Below are positions 27,719 through 44,669 of a DNA stretch of 55,000 nt, piece by piece; position 1 is the first letter of the stretch; every line of letters starts with the position of its first letter. The notes beneath the pieces were generated by a model, which made no database searches, was not told where the DNA came from, and saw only the letters and a program-made list of their open reading frames with translations. The stretch is from Neocallimastix lanati (nom. inval.). Lineage: Eukaryota > Neocallimastigomycota > Neocallimastigomycetes > Neocallimastigales > Neocallimastigaceae. Location: contig JACVTC010000009.1 in assembly GCA_016946835.1 (NCBI GenBank), forward strand, positions 1,510,001 through 1,565,000, written 5' to 3'. Made by a program: the position numbers and the translations under genes.

Positions 27719-28011
27719 GTTTATAATATTTTTTATGAGCTTATCATGTGATTTAATAACAAATATAAAAACATTGTATGGATGTAATTTATAATGTAAT
27801 AAATGAAAATAAAAATAAATAGATCAATAAAAAATGCTGTATAGTGATAATTAATTTCTGGATTAATAACATAAAAAATTCTTTGAAATTTTATCATTAT
27901 TATTATTTAATTATTATTGAAAATTTTATTATAAAAATTTTTTTTTTTTAAATTAAACATTTCTTAAATAAATTTTGAAAAAAAAAATATATATATAAAA
28001 AATAATAAATA

Positions 28012-29465
28012 ATGGAGTATCATATTAGTACAGAAGCTTATTTAAAGATTTTCGCTCATTGTATTAAATATCCAGTTAATCAAGTTACTGGTGTTTTAGT
28101 TGGTAAAAAAACCCAAGGTAGTCCTTCAAAAGTTAATGTCATTAACGCTATTCCAATTACACATGAATCTATCTTATTATCTCATAATATTGAAATCGCT
28201 TTAAGACAAGTAAAATTTTAAAAAAAAAAAATATTTCATTTATTGTTATATATATTAGTAAATAATAATACTTATATTTTTAATTAATAATATTAATTTA
28301 ATATTGAATTTTTGATTTATAATTACATATATATAATATTATCCTGTATATTTATTTTTTTATTTTGATTTTAATATTTTTTATTTTTATTTTTTTTTTT
28401 GTTTTTTTGAAATCTTATCTATTCAATTAATAAACATATCAATTTCATACATATATATTGCTTATTTATATAGATTGATATTTATTGTAAAAAAAACACT
28501 TTACAAATTGTTGGTTGCTATCATGCAAATGAATTAATTGATGATATTGAAATTCCAGAGCTTATTAATTTAATTGCCAAAAATATTGATACTAATTTAT
28601 CAGGAAATTCATTATTATTAATGGTATGCTATAAAATTAAAATCATTTCATTTTAATAGACAAAAAATAATAATAATAAAAACTAAAAAATAAAATAAAA
28701 TAAAATAAAATAAAATAAATAAAATACACTTTTATTTGCATTTATTTCAAAACAATAACATTTAATTATTATATTTTTAAATAATATAATAGATTGATAA
28801 CAAAAAATTAATAGCCAATGATGATCAACATATTTTCAAAGTAAGAAAAAAGAAAAAATTATGATATATTCATTTATATATAACGAGAAAATTTATTCTT
28901 AAGCTTTTTTTTTTTTTTTTATGAAAATAAAATATTTCAATTAAATTTCATATTTATAAATTTATTATTAATATAAATTAATTATTTAATAATAAATAGG
29001 CCTTTACTTATCAAAAAGGTTGGAAGGTTTTACAAACAATGTAAGACAATAATAAAACTTATAATTATTAAATATAAATTTGTTATTTCTTATTATCTAA
29101 CGAAATATAATTAATATAAAATCATCTATATCTATTCATATATTGTTAATGATATATTAATTTAATTTATTTAAATTTCATTTATAAAAATTATCTGGAT
29201 TAAAATTTTCATTTTTAATCATTAATAATTGAATAATAATTATTTCAAATCACAATTCATATTATATACAATTATATAAAATGTTAAATTGATCCCATAT
29301 ATTAAAATGTTAAGAACTAATTATGTATTTATTGTTGAAGAAGGTGCTATTAATAAATCTAAAGAAATTGCAAAGAAAGGAATATATTCTAAAATTGTTG
29401 ACTTCGACAGTCACTTGGAAGATGTTAGTCTCGACTGGTTAAATAATGATAATATTAAAATATAA
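28012..29465 (+). CDS. EMC8/9: ER membrane protein complex subunit 8/9
   Basis: Five exons: 28012-28209, 28474-28623, 28793-28840, 29000-29040 and 29315-29465 give 195 residues with all phases consistent. The family is about 200 residues. It starts MEYHISTEAYLKIFAHCIKY with GVLVGKK (MPN-like fold without the metalloprotease JAMM motif) and ends VDFDSHLEDVSLDWLN, which is the conserved EMC8/9 tail. The protein is a cytosolic cap subunit of the EMC, which inserts membrane proteins with weak or terminal helices into the ER. Only one of EMC8 or EMC9 is usual outside vertebrates, so the paralogue cannot be specified. The promoter interval is only 284 bp, because MULE copy 1 ends there. It converges with DPH1. 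Confidence 0.93.
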
Positions 29466-29620
29466 ATGAATCATAGAATATAAAGAAAATTTTTAAAAAA
29501 AAATTCAATGAGTTATAACAAATGTATATTTTTTTTAATATATTATATCTATTAATATTTATAATTTTAAGAAAAATAATAATAATAAAAATAATAAATA
29601 AAATAAAAATAAAATAAAGC

Positions 29621-29672
<52 letters not shown>

Positions 29673-30060
29673 CAATTATAAATAATAATAAAATAAAATA
29701 AAATAAAATAAAATAAAATAAAACACAATTAATACTAGAAAATCAAATGAAACTATTTATAAATTAAAGAAAAAATAAAATAAAATATATAAATAAATAA
29801 ATAAATAAATAAATAATTCATTAATTATTGAAAAGAAATAAAATAAAATAATAAGTAAATTTCCAAAAACAATAATTTTAATAATTAAATATTTAATAAA
29901 AACGATATATATAATTTTCCTGGTTATATTTTTATTATTTTACCTTTAATTATTAGTTTAAATATTATATATTTATATATATTTAAATTATAGTATTAAA
30001 TTTTTTTAAAAACTGATATATATATATATATATATATTTATAAATCATCATTATCAAAAA

Positions 30061-30102
<42 letters not shown>

Positions 30103-30353
30103 TACTTTACTAAAAAAAATACCAAAATTTAAAATAATATATATATATATATATAATTAAATATCTTGGTTCTTTATATATGGTTCTTTATATTGAATGT
30201 TTTAAATAATATTAAATATTAAAAATTTAGTATATATTATTTCCAACTCAAATGTATTAATAATTAATAATTGGAATAATCATGATTTATAATAAATCAT
30301 ATTTATTTTAATTTTTGATTTTTAACATTTAACTTAATTATACTATTTATTTT

Positions 30354-30387
<34 letters not shown>

Positions 30388-30740
30388 AATATTTTATAAA
30401 AATTATAATAATAATAATAAATATATTGGTAAATAGTTATACTTTCTATTATATTATTCTATATACAAAATAAATATAAAATTTACGTAGTGGTATTTAA
30501 CTATTAAAAATAATATTAATCCTAATAAAAAATTAGGGTGTAAATTTTATTATAAATAAAATAAAACATAATAAAAATATAACATAATCTTGAAATTATT
30601 TTTTATTAAAAAATATAACTCTATTATATATAAAATATGTACTGTATTAAATCGTTATTATTAAAGATATGTATTTAATTATCTTAATTTTCAACTTATA
30701 AAATTTTTATTTTTGTTATCTATTTTTTTAATGTTAATTT
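29466..30740. other. Intergenic DNA between two convergent genes
   Basis: It contains the 3' UTRs of EMC8/9 and DPH1, a poly-A block (about 29627-29671), AAAAT and AAAT runs (29690-29820), TA runs (30019-30150) and a T-run (30357-30386). No coding sequence. Confidence 0.65.
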
Positions 30741-33534
<2,794 letters not shown>

Positions 33535-34897
33535 ATTATTTTAATATATATTAGTTATTTATATATAAATTGAATGAGTGTTAAAAAAAAAGAATTGGAA
33601 ATTTTTAATTTTTAATTCTATTATTAACAAATTTATTAAATGTATATTTTATTGTATATATTTATTTTTTATTTGGTTTTTTTTTTTTTTTTTTTTTTTT
33701 TTAATAAAAAAAATAAATATATATTGATTGGCTAAAAGCGTAAATAATATTTTTATATTATATTTTATTTAGTTTTTTATAATTTTTTTTTTAAAAAAAA
33801 ATTTTTTTAATACAAAATATATTCATAATTATTTCGATATAAAATTTTATTCAAAAAAATATTAAAATGGTTACACAATTTGATGAATTTTTTTTTAATT
33901 TTCAGTAGTTTGTTTATTAATTTTTTATTTTCAAAATTTAAATTCTGTCATATATATATCAGAATAAATAAATACATATATGTAATACTGTTCAAAGAAC
34001 ACGAAAAAATGAAGTAGTGTTTTATATATATTTATTATATAGATGTTTTATTTAGTTATTTATTATATATATTAATAATACATATATTTATTATTTTAGA
34101 AATCAATAAGAAAAATAAAATTTTAAAATTTATTTAAATTATAAAATCGCTATATACAATATAAGGTTTTACTAATTAGGCTTTATGTGGGGTATCATAT
34201 ATGATATGTATAATGTTCATATGGCATTGATAATGCTAAACATATACTATATTATACTATATTATCATATTATACAAGTGGTAATTTTAATTTTACAATT
34301 AACACACACACACACAAAAAAAAAAATTAATTTATTAATATATTAATATCATATCATATATTATATTTTTATTTTTATTTTTTTTTTTTTTACTAATAGA
34401 AAAAATATTAAAAATGAATGATAAATAAATATATAATAATAATAATTTCTATATATAATTTAGGGAGTTTTTTTTTTTTTAATTTTTTAATTTTTAATTA
34501 TAAATTATTAATTTTATATATAATTTTTATATCTTATTTTTATTTTTATTTTATTTTATTTTATTTTATTTTTTTTTTTTTTTTTTTTTTTTTGAATTAA
34601 ATAGATAATAGGTTCTATTTATATTAAAAAATTTTATATACTTTTTTATAAATTTTTATTTTTTTTTTTTTTTTAAAAAAAAAAAGACTGACTTATAATC
34701 AATCGGTTAATTTAATAGTTATTAATGATATATTATATATTTTTATTATCACAGTTTGATGATATTAACAATGATTTTTAATAAAATAATAATAAATTAT
34801 ATCAACAAATTATTTTTCTAATCCTAATTTATTAATAAATTTTATAATTTAAATTGGATTAATAGTAATATTAATTTAAAAATTAAAGAAGTTCATG

Positions 34898-34948
<51 letters not shown>

Positions 34949-35129
34949 ATATATATATTAATGAATATATATAAAAGAAAGAAAAAAAGAAAATAGTAAT
35001 AAGAAAAATATTTTATAATATTCCTTTATAAAATAAAATATTTCTATTAATTTTTTTTTGTTTTTTTTTTGTTTTTGTTTTTTTTTTTTTGTTTTGTTTA
35101 ATATATATATATATTAATTTATATTTTTA
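33535..35129. other. Intergenic DNA upstream of DPH1 and downstream of chitin synthase
   Basis: No exons. It has T-runs at 33680-33702 and 34569-34593, an A-run at 34900-34946, and a CA run (34305-34314). A slightly less AT-rich patch at 34140-34270 has short palindromes (ATCATATATGAT) but no recognisable element. Confidence 0.6.
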
Positions 35130-38100
35130 TTAATATTTTCTTTTATTTGAGTTGCTTGCACCACTACCAGATGCTAAATAACTCATTCTTATTTGATCTA
35201 GTTGCTGTAATTGTTGTTGCTCCTGCTGTTGTTGTTGTAGTTGTTGTTGCGTTTGAGGTGGTAAAATAATAATTTTCTGATTTGTTTTAATATTCTTTGG
35301 TGGAAGTTGACTATAATATTGATTTGGAGATGAAGCTGACGTAAAACTACTTTCACTTTTAGCTGATGAAAAGTTTGGAGAAGATGGAGACCTAACTGCT
35401 GATAAGCTTGGAGAAGTTGGAGACTTACTCTTCTTCTTCTTCTTACCATTTTTATTACTTTTACTACTTCTGCCACTCTTCATACTTTCCGCAATTGAAT
35501 CAGTATCTCTTGTAGAAAATATGTTTCTTGGGGCTAATGGATTCACGATAACTTTATAGCTAGAAGATGCTGGTGATGGTATTCCATTAGCATTAGCGTT
35601 AGCTATCATGTTATTCATTTTAGCAGCTCTTTCTTTTCTAGCTTCTAATTCATATTCTTCCCATTTCTTTAATGGTATAGTAGAAACATCAAACTTATTC
35701 TGTTTACTTTCACATTTTGAACTATCAACACTATCACCATCAGTATTAACCTTTCTAGTTTCACCCCAAGAGAAATCATCAAAATGCCAGAAAGCATAAA
35801 GTGGTAAAACCAAATTCCAAATTGGTAATGCTAATAAGTAAACCAGCATCCAAAGAACATAAACCATTTTACGTGTAGTTAACAAAATTAAAACTCCAGG
35901 TAAACCTAAAATAGCAATTAACATTAAAATTGGAATAATTGGAGCTTCACCATTAAAAATAATTAAACAAAGAAGATATATTGTGAAACAAATAGCAGCT
36001 GGTAATACAACAGTACCAAACAATTCTAAACCGATGACAAATTGCATAGAAAAACAAAAAGTACCACATAAATCCTTGACTAACACTAATTCCATTAAAT
36101 TATGTACAGTAGAGTTTATCCATCTACGACGTTGAGACAATAAAACACTAAAACGATCTGGAACAATAGTTTTACATTTAGCTTGTGGAATAAAGACCAT
36201 TTTTCTTTTAGGGAAAGTATTTAACATAAGAGTGGAAAGGAAACGATCCTCACCTAACAATAATAAATTCTTTTTATGAAGAGTATCCACAATATTTTCA
36301 GAATATTCTTCAACGATATCAACATTAGCCAAAATTGGAATCCATTTGCTAGGTTCGCTGATCTTCGGAGCTTTGACTCTATACATGCAGAAACAACCTG
36401 GAAGACAAGTTACACCACCAAACACAGATTCAAAAGCTTTACTTAAATGATGTGAAATATAATATTCAAAAACTTGTATACAAGTAACCCAAGAAGTAGT
36501 TTTATTAGCAATTCTAGTTTCCCCACAAAGACCCATAATATTTGGATCATTACGCATAGCATTAACCATATAAGATAATGAGTCTGGTAATACCTTAGTA
36601 TCAGCATCAACCATCATTACAATTTCAAATTTATCAGGTGTAACACCAGTAACAAAATGAATTTTTGTAAAAAGTTCATAATCTAATGGAGTCATACGGT
36701 CATTGTAAAGAACACGACTTAAGAAATTCATTAAAATAATTTGGGAATCACGTTTTCCACGATTACCTGGTTTTGGTGTATTACTTTCAGCTGGAGTACC
36801 ACACTTGGCTACAATAATAATTGGAACTGTATGGTTTTTCACTTGATAAGTACCAGCGTAAACTTTAGCCATATTATGTTGCCTTTCACCAGTAGCTACA
36901 GCTAAATAACTTTTTGGTTGTGCTTCACCAAGAGCAGGGTCTTCATAGATCATACTACGTGCAATATCAGGTGTGCTCTTATCATTTCCAACACCAACTA
37001 CTTCACCATCAGCAATAATAAATAATAACTTCTTTTTATCATTATAAGTTGTTGTAGCTAAAGAGTTCAAAGTAGTTTGTAGACCTTCTTTACCTTCTGA
37101 ATAACAAGTTACTAAACAAATAGTATATAAATCACCATTACCTTGAATATTGACTTGATATTCCAATGGATCCACTTCTTTCCCATGAATCTTAATAGGT
37201 TTTACAACTGTTAATTTATCAGCCATAAACCAACTGAAAATTAAAGCCATAAAGAAACGAGTTAATACTACACCCAAAATAGCAACAAGGAAAATAATCA
37301 TAATAGCATTAGCTAAATAACAACTTGGGTTCTGTTTATCAACAACACCTACAGTATACCTTTCTAATAAACAATTAATTTGTTTTCTTGCTTGTGGATA
37401 AATAGTTATATCACGACTAATATCTCTTCCTACGCCATCTTGTAAAATCTTAATTGTATCTTTATGGAACATTTTGGATAGGGTTTCATTGGCAATAATT
37501 GATGTAACATTTAATACATTACCATTATAAACAACTAATCTTGTTCTACCAGCATAATTATCTTCTACATCATTCCATTTAAATGCAACTTTAGCATACT
37601 GTCTACCTCTTTGCAGTACAGATTTAGATATACAATTACTTTTAAATGCATTTTCTGTAAATTTAGCAGGTTGAATACTACAGTCATTTAATGTTTTATC
37701 ATCAATAATACCCTTACATTCATCTTTACATTTTTGACCAACTGGACATGCTCTAAAAAGATTTGAAATATCTACCGTTTTATATGAGGTTCCAAGTTCT
37801 TTCCCTGTTGTATTCTTAACAACAGCATTAACATAATTATAAGAATACCAAATACCATTAATAAGAACACTACTATCATGAGTAACTATATCACCATGTT
37901 CGTCTTTCCATTCAAGGAAGACTTGATCGCGTGATTCTCTACACAATAATGGTTGAAGTCCGAAAGTTAAAAATCCCATAATAATCATCATTAAAAAAAT
38001 AATTATACATAATGTAACCTATTATTGTTTATAAATCCAAATTAAAAACAAAATATTATATATAGTTTTATCAGAAATTTTTCATTCAAATATATTTTTA

Positions 38101-39165
38101 TATTTTTAAATTGTAATTAAATAATAAATATAATTAATAAAATGTTTATTATGTTTAAAGTTATATAAGTTATAAAAAATATATATATGATTAAAGTTAT
38201 ATAAGTTATAAAAAAATATATATATGATAAGTTATATTAATTACTTTTTCTCTCCAAGCTTGTTGTACATTTTTATCTGTCATTCCACACATATTCATCA
38301 AAGATGGTACAGCACAACAAGTACAAAGCTTTGAAATTTTTTCCCATGTTGAAACATGTTTTTGTTGAATAATAGGATTATCTATATTATTCTTTTCACT
38401 GGTGGCACCTTTATATTATTATTGTTTTTAAATGAATACATATTATTTAATATTATAATATTATAATATAACAATGTATAATTTTTTTTTTTTTTATAAA
38501 TTTAACATAATAATAATAAAAATAAATACTTGAGGCTAACTACTAATTATATATTATATATATTGTATTTTTGCTTTTTCTTTATACTTTTAATAATATA
38601 TTTTATAAACATTTATAATACAAGCATTTAAAAAAATTTAAAATTTACCTGTTCTAACCATTGGTGGTAATTCATTTTCTGAACGCATAATATTTCTACG
38701 TCGAGTTGTTAATTGACGTTCAGGTCTTGACAAAGTTGCACCTTTTTTTATGGTACCAAAATTACGTGAGTTATCATCTCTTGAAGTTATTGTTAAGTGT
38801 GTTCTACTATTTTCTTTATAATTTAAATTTGTTGGAGAATCATGTAAATTTATTTGTATATGAGCTTCTGATGGTTCTCTTATACCAAAACCTGCTTCTG
38901 CTGCAATCTTTCTTTGATTTTTATGACTTGCTTGAGTTTTTGCTGTAACTATACTTTCATTACTAGTATTTATAAGCTTTGATTTTGTTTCTATAGAAAA
39001 ATTATTTGAAGTATTTTCTATAGATACTGAATCTTTACTATCAACATCATCTAATACGGGCTTATAATTTGAGTCTTTCCTTTCATTTTTTTTATTTATT
39101 CTTTCAATGGTATCTTTACTAAAATATTGATTTGTAATTTCATATTCTCCCGGTTGGTATGTCAT
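35130..39165 (-). CDS. Chitin synthase, class IV (Chs3 type, division 2)
   Basis: Three exons, 38649-39165, 38245-38408 and 35130-38018, join in phase to 1189 residues. The first about 172 are polar and disordered. A helix ([20 protein letters not shown]) precedes a cytochrome-b5-like domain ([13 protein letters not shown]). A second hydrophobic segment ([20 protein letters not shown]) leads to the GT2 core: [32 protein letters not shown] and [12 protein letters not shown]. Four or more C-terminal helices and a Ser/Pro/Lys-rich, glutamine-rich tail follow. The enzyme polymerises UDP-GlcNAc into chitin and extrudes it through the plasma membrane. All catalytic signatures are intact. No myosin motor domain is attached, which separates it from classes V and VII. 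The start is the first ATG, and exon 1 has no other plausible in-frame start. Confidence 0.95.
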
Positions 39166-41119
39166 AGTGGTTTATTTAAATTATTTACTTTTATTTCAAT
39201 TATATTTTATTTTTATTTTATTTATTTTTTTTTATTTCTAACATAAATTATAATTTAATATTTATTATAATATTTTATATATATTAAGAAATTTCTATTA
39301 TATTTTTAAAAAAAAAATAAAAAGAATTCCTCTAATTAAAAATTTTTATATTGTTATCTTTTATTTATTCTTATTGGCTTATTCTAATATTTTATTTTTT
39401 GATTATAAATATTCCTTTAAAAATGTTAATTTTTAAAAATGTTAATTTTTTCTTTTTTTCAAACTTTATAAAATGAAATCTAAAATATATATAAATATAT
39501 ATATTATATATTATAATATTTATTTGAAATTTAATAATTGAATTTATATATATTAAATAATATAATAATTTAATACCAGTTGCTTATATCAATTTTTAAT
39601 ATTGTTTTTTCATTTGAAATTAATTTTAAGTTATTGTGGATTTATGTAATCTTTTTTTAAATTGTTTTTTACCAATTTTTCTTTCTTTTTTTTTTTTTTT
39701 TCTTTTTTTTTTTTCTTTATCTTATATTAAATATAATAACCTCTTAAATTTTCCGTTCGATTAAGAAAATTTTCATAAAATATGATTTTTTGAAATATAT
39801 ATATTTAATATTGAATATAAATTAAATATGAATACTTAAATTATGATTAATATCTTAATAAAAAAATATGTCAAAATTTATTAGTATTATTAAAATATTT
39901 ATTTTCAAAAATAAATATAAAATAGAAATATGTTATTTTTTGGTAGTTATAAGTTAAAATAGTCTTATTATTATGATACGCATTAATATTCACTTTCTAA
40001 TTTTTCTTTAAGAAAGCTAAAACTACTTTTATTATTATTTCTATTTTATTTCATATTTTATTTTTTATAAATATTAAATATATGATATTTAATTTTTTTT
40101 TTATTATTATTTTAAGGAAAGAAAAAAAAAAAAATAAAACAAAACAAAATAAAATTAAGAAAGAAAAATTAAAAGAATATTATTCTAATATATTTATTAT
40201 TTTAAATAATAAAGTTACAATTATATATTATAATATTATATATTATTAATTAACTATTATTATATATAATATATTTACCAAAAAAAATATTATATTAATT
40301 AAAATCAATAAATTTAAAACCTTTTAATTGTATACTAAATCAAATATATTGATTATTTATTTTATTAAATCGAAAATATATATATATTTCCTCAGGCTAG
40401 TTAATATATTGATAATATATTAATTACATAAGTGTAACCTTCAATATATATTTATTATTTATTATTTTTATTTATTATTATTTATTTATTATTTTTTATT
40501 ATTTTTTATTATTTTTTATTATTTTTTATTATTATTTGTTATTTTTATTTTTACTTAATATTATTTATTATTAAGCATTAATTATCTATAATATAAAATC
40601 TTTATTATATTCCATTAATATTTTTCTGTATTATAATGTCTTATTAATTAATTTACTATTAATATGAAATAATTACAAATTCTATAAACTATATATTTTA
40701 TAATATATAAAAATATATACCAATATATAATAATGAAATTAAATATAAACTAAATTAGAAAACAATTTTAATTTGATATTAAAATTTATTTATTTTCATA
40801 AATAATAAAAAAGCTTTAATAATTAATGAATGGTGCCGTTAATAATTACTTTATTAATATATTATTTATATTAATTTAATATATATCCATATATTAAAAT
40901 ATATATATTATTATTGCTAAACATTAAATATATACGTTTTTACTAAATATTATTTCAATTCTGAACTATAAAAAATAATAAATTTATATTTTGTGGGTAT
41001 GATAAGTATATAACTTTTTTTAATAAATTTCATATAAAAAATATATTATAATAAATATATATTATTCAATCATTTTAAAAATCAAATAATGTATTTGCAT
41101 TTAATATAGTATATTAAAT

Positions 41120-41162
<43 letters not shown>

Positions 41163-41413
41163 CTCATTTATTTTTATTTATTTATTCACTTATTTTCATT
41201 TAAAACCTTCTTTTTTTCATATAAAAAACGATGTAACCAAAAAAAAAAAAAAAAAAAGAATATTTAAAATAAATATGGGATAAAATTAATAAATTTTGTA
41301 TTTAAATTTAATAAAATTAAATAAACAATGACTAAGTTTTAAGCATATTTTTGATTTAAGTATTTTATATTAAGTTTTAATTAATAATAAAAAAAATAAA
41401 TAAATAAATAAAT
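39166..41413. other. AT-rich DNA upstream of chitin synthase
   Basis: It must include the chitin synthase promoter but no distinct element is resolvable. It has TTTTATTATT-type repeats at 40450-40555 and a TTTA array at 41117-41160. No exons. Confidence 0.6.
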
Positions 41414-41420
41414 ATCTAAT

Positions 41421-41690
41421 ATGGGGAGTGTGCATTTCGAAAATTTTTATTACATAAATTTGTATTTTGTTGTATGGCTTAAATATTTTTAATTTTAAGC
41501 CACTTAATTTTATTAAAAATTTAATGAATAATAATTAATTAATTAAATAAATAAAATGGGGAGTGTGCATTTCGAAAATTTTTATTACATAAATTTGTAT
41601 TTTGTTGTATGGCTTAAATATTTTTAATTTTAAGCCACTTAATTTTATTAAAAATTTAATGAATAATAATTAATTAATTAAATAAATAAA
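41421..41690 (+). repeat. Perfect 135-bp tandem duplication of the MULE terminus
   Basis: Units 41421-41555 and 41556-41690 look identical base for base and each contains the whole left inverted repeat. The outer unit abuts the target duplication. This gives one end two potential transposase binding sites. Confidence 0.93.
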
Positions 41691-42206
41691 ATTACAATTC
41701 TCAAAAATTTTCAAACACGTAATCTTACGTGGGGCGTATATCTAATTGTAACATAATTTTGTGGCTTTTTCTACAATTTTTAAAAAGCCATATATTCACA
41801 ATATGGCGTGAATAATAAATGTGGTGATATTTTATGACGAAAATTTATAAGCCACCTAGAATTTGGCAAAATTCAACTGGACGAAATTCAACTTTTGGCG
41901 AAATACAACACTTCAATAAATAATAATTAGGTTAGGTATTTCTATTTAACATTGAAAAATAAAATAAAAAATAAATAAACATTTTATTTTTTAATGCTTA
42001 AAAAATAAAATAAAAATAAAAAATAAGAAAACTTTTTTTTTAAACATTAAAAAATAAAATAAAAATAAATAAAAATTTATTTTTTAAGCATTAAAAAATA
42101 AAAAAATAAAATAAAAATAAAAAATAAAAATAAAAATAAAAAATAAAAATAAAAATAAAAATAAAAATAAAAATAAAAAATAAAAATAAAAATAAAAAAT
42201 AAAAAT

Positions 42207-42237
<31 letters not shown>

Positions 42238-42488
42238 TAAAAATAAAAAATAAAAATAAAAATAAAAAATAAAAATAAAAATAAAAATAAAAAATAAAAA
42301 TAAAAATAAATAAATAAAATAGTAAATAAAGAAATAATAAATAATTAATAATTAAATAATTATTTAAATAATTATATAATTAATTAAAAAAAGGTTTATT
42401 ATTTTAAATATTAAAAAAAAAAAAAAAAGTTTCAAAGCATTTAAAAGTATATTTATTAAAATATTTTATTGAAAAATTTTAATTATTA
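41691..42488 (+). other. MULE copy 2 subterminal region and AAAAT-type array
   Basis: The first part (41700-41930) is less AT-rich, with repeated short words such as GGCGT, GCCA and GGCGAAAT that resemble those near the ends of copy 1 and the MITE at 51058. From about 41950 to 42320 it is AAAAATA-type repeat. No coding sequence precedes the transposase ATG. Confidence 0.6.
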
Positions 42489-43928
42489 ATGGAAGACAAT
42501 ATAGAAATTGAAATAAGTGAAACAAATCGAGGAAATGAACAAATTATTATTAATAAAAAACACAAATTTAATTTTTCATTTCAAAGGAAAGTTAAATCAA
42601 AAATTTATAGATGCACTGAATATAAGACTTTAAATAAATGTAAATCTTTAATTATTTTAAATGATAAAAAGGAGGTTTTAAAATATGAAAGTTTACATAA
42701 CCATCTCGAAAAAGAAATTGATGTGTCTATATCAGTAGCAAAGCATAAAATTAAGGAAGAAATTAAGAAAAATTCAATTCCTATGGATATAAAACCTAAA
42801 CATATATTTAATGCCGTTTCTCAAGAAATGGGACTTATATGTCCCGAATATAGTACAATTAGATCCCAAATAATAAGAAATATAAATAAACAATTTCCTC
42901 CAAACATAAAAAGTTTTGATGATATTCCCATTGAATCAAAATATTATAAAATGAAAAGAAATGAAAATTTTATGATATTTAAAAATACTGATCTAATAAT
43001 CTTTCAATCACCATTCCAAGCATATTTATTTTCGAATTATCATAAAAATATATTTGCTGACGGTACATTTTATGCAGCACCGAAATTTAGTTATCAGTTA
43101 TTTATAACAAGAACTTATGTTGGGGAATTTAATATGTTTTACACTACTTCCATTTCTATATTAAAAATAAAAAACAATCTACATATGAAACATTATTTAA
43201 AGAAATAAAAAAAAAATGCAAATAATTTTAGGAGTAATACATTAATTACTACAATTAATTTTCATTGTGATTTTGAACAAGGTATATCTAATGCCGCAAA
43301 AAAAGTTTTTCCCAATATAAATATTAAATATTGTGTTTGGCATTACAAAAGATCATTAGAAAAACAAAAAAATATATTATGTTATCATGAAGTGAAGAAT
43401 AATAATGATGTATATATTTATTATAAAGCTATTTCGAACTTACTGTTTATAAACCCTAACTATATATTTGATATTTATATTATAATAAATAGAATTTGTC
43501 AAAAAAAAAAAAGTATAATAATTTTCTGCAATTTTTAGAATATTTTAATAAAAATTATTTACTTAAGTATTAATGTTAATAATTGGAATTATTATGAAAA
43601 TATAGAGCATTTAACAAACAATGCATCAGAATCTTATATTAGCTACTTAAATAATATATTTCCAAATAAACCTTTATTTTATAAATTAATATATATATTA
43701 AAAGAAGAAGAAAACTTATCTTATAATGATTATCAAAGGAGAACTAAAGGAAATTGGAAAAAAAAGCAAAAAATATTTAGTGAAACTGATGAAATTAAAA
43801 TTTTAATTGAAAATTACAAAAGTAAGGAAATAAATTTATTTTATAATGGATGCAACAGAAATGAATTAGTTAAATTATGGAAAGAATGTTTAATTGATTT
43901 AAACGATATAAATATTAATTTAAAATAA
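42489..43928 (+). pseudogene. FLYWCH/MULE transposase, decayed copy
   Basis: The first 239 codons are open (42489-43208): a FLYWCH-like cluster (CTEYKTLNKCKS..., ESLHNHLE), then the first DDE Asp in FADGTFYAAPKFSYQLFITR. A lost base near 43165 shifts the frame (ILKIKNN where relatives read ILKNK). Further breaks follow at 43225 and 43565-43575, but homology continues: HCDFEQGISNAAKKVFPNIN with the second Asp, CVWHYKRSLE, TNNASES with the likely Glu, WKKKQK and a C-terminal LVKLWKECLIDL. It is close in sequence to copies at 19719-27439 and 49790-50578. It cannot make a full transposase, so any movement would depend on an intact relative elsewhere. Confidence 0.88.
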
Positions 43929-44669
43929 ATAATCTTAATTTAAAAAAATGCTAGAAAAATAAAAATTTATTTATTTTAAATTTATATTTATAATCGTTTA
44001 AATAATAATTAAATAATCTTAATTTAAAAAAATGCTAGAAAAATACAAATTTATTTACCTATTGTGTTTATTTAATAATCTTAATAGAAATTATCTTTTA
44101 GTTATTTTTATTATGTAATTTATAACTAAAACCGATTTATTTGATACTAGTTAAAATTTTATTAATATCAATATCAATATTATATAATTATAAATTTTAT
44201 TAATATCAATATCAATATTATATTATTATAAATTTTATTAATATCAATATACTTTTCAAAATTAATTATGTCATTAAAAATATTAAATTCAATAAAAGAT
44301 TTTTATTATTTTATTAAAATAATAATTGTTATTATTATATTTTAATAATAATTGATTCATATTGATCAAACATTATAAATATTACTATGCAAATAATTAA
44401 TTATTTTAATAGGATCAATTATTCAACTCTTATTGTTTTAATTTTTAAATCTTATATCATTTAAATTAATATATATATATATATATCGTTTATGAAAATA
44501 TGAATTATAAATAATTAAAATTATTTACTTTTCATTTAAAATTTTTTATTTACTATAATAAAATATAATAATTAAAAGACAAACGTTATTATAACTAATT
44601 TTTTTTTTTTTTTAGAAAAATAAATGAAAAAAAATTAAAATATATAAGATTCCTATATATATAAAATAA

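Larger units (their letters stand above)
19227..27727 (-). mobile_element. Mutator-like DNA transposon (MULE copy 1) with 9-bp target duplication
   Basis: The 9-bp direct repeats GTTTATAAT lie at 19227-19235 and 27719-27727. Inside them are 37-bp terminal inverted repeats at 19236-19272 (GGATGTGAAGCATTTCG...) and 27682-27718 (read inward, GGGAGTATTGCATTTCG...). After the first nine or ten bases both arms share GCATTTCGACATAATTTATG without mismatch. The element encloses a minus-strand FLYWCH/MULE transposase. Removing the nested retrotransposon leaves about 2.2 kb. A 9-bp duplication is the hallmark length for the Mutator superfamily. The right end lies only 284 bp upstream of the EMC8/9 start codon. 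Confidence 0.93.

Noticed and set aside
35130-39165. Cellulose or hyaluronan synthase
   Set aside because: QRRRW with LPGCFCMYR, the b5-like region and the helix pattern are specific for division 2 chitin synthases.
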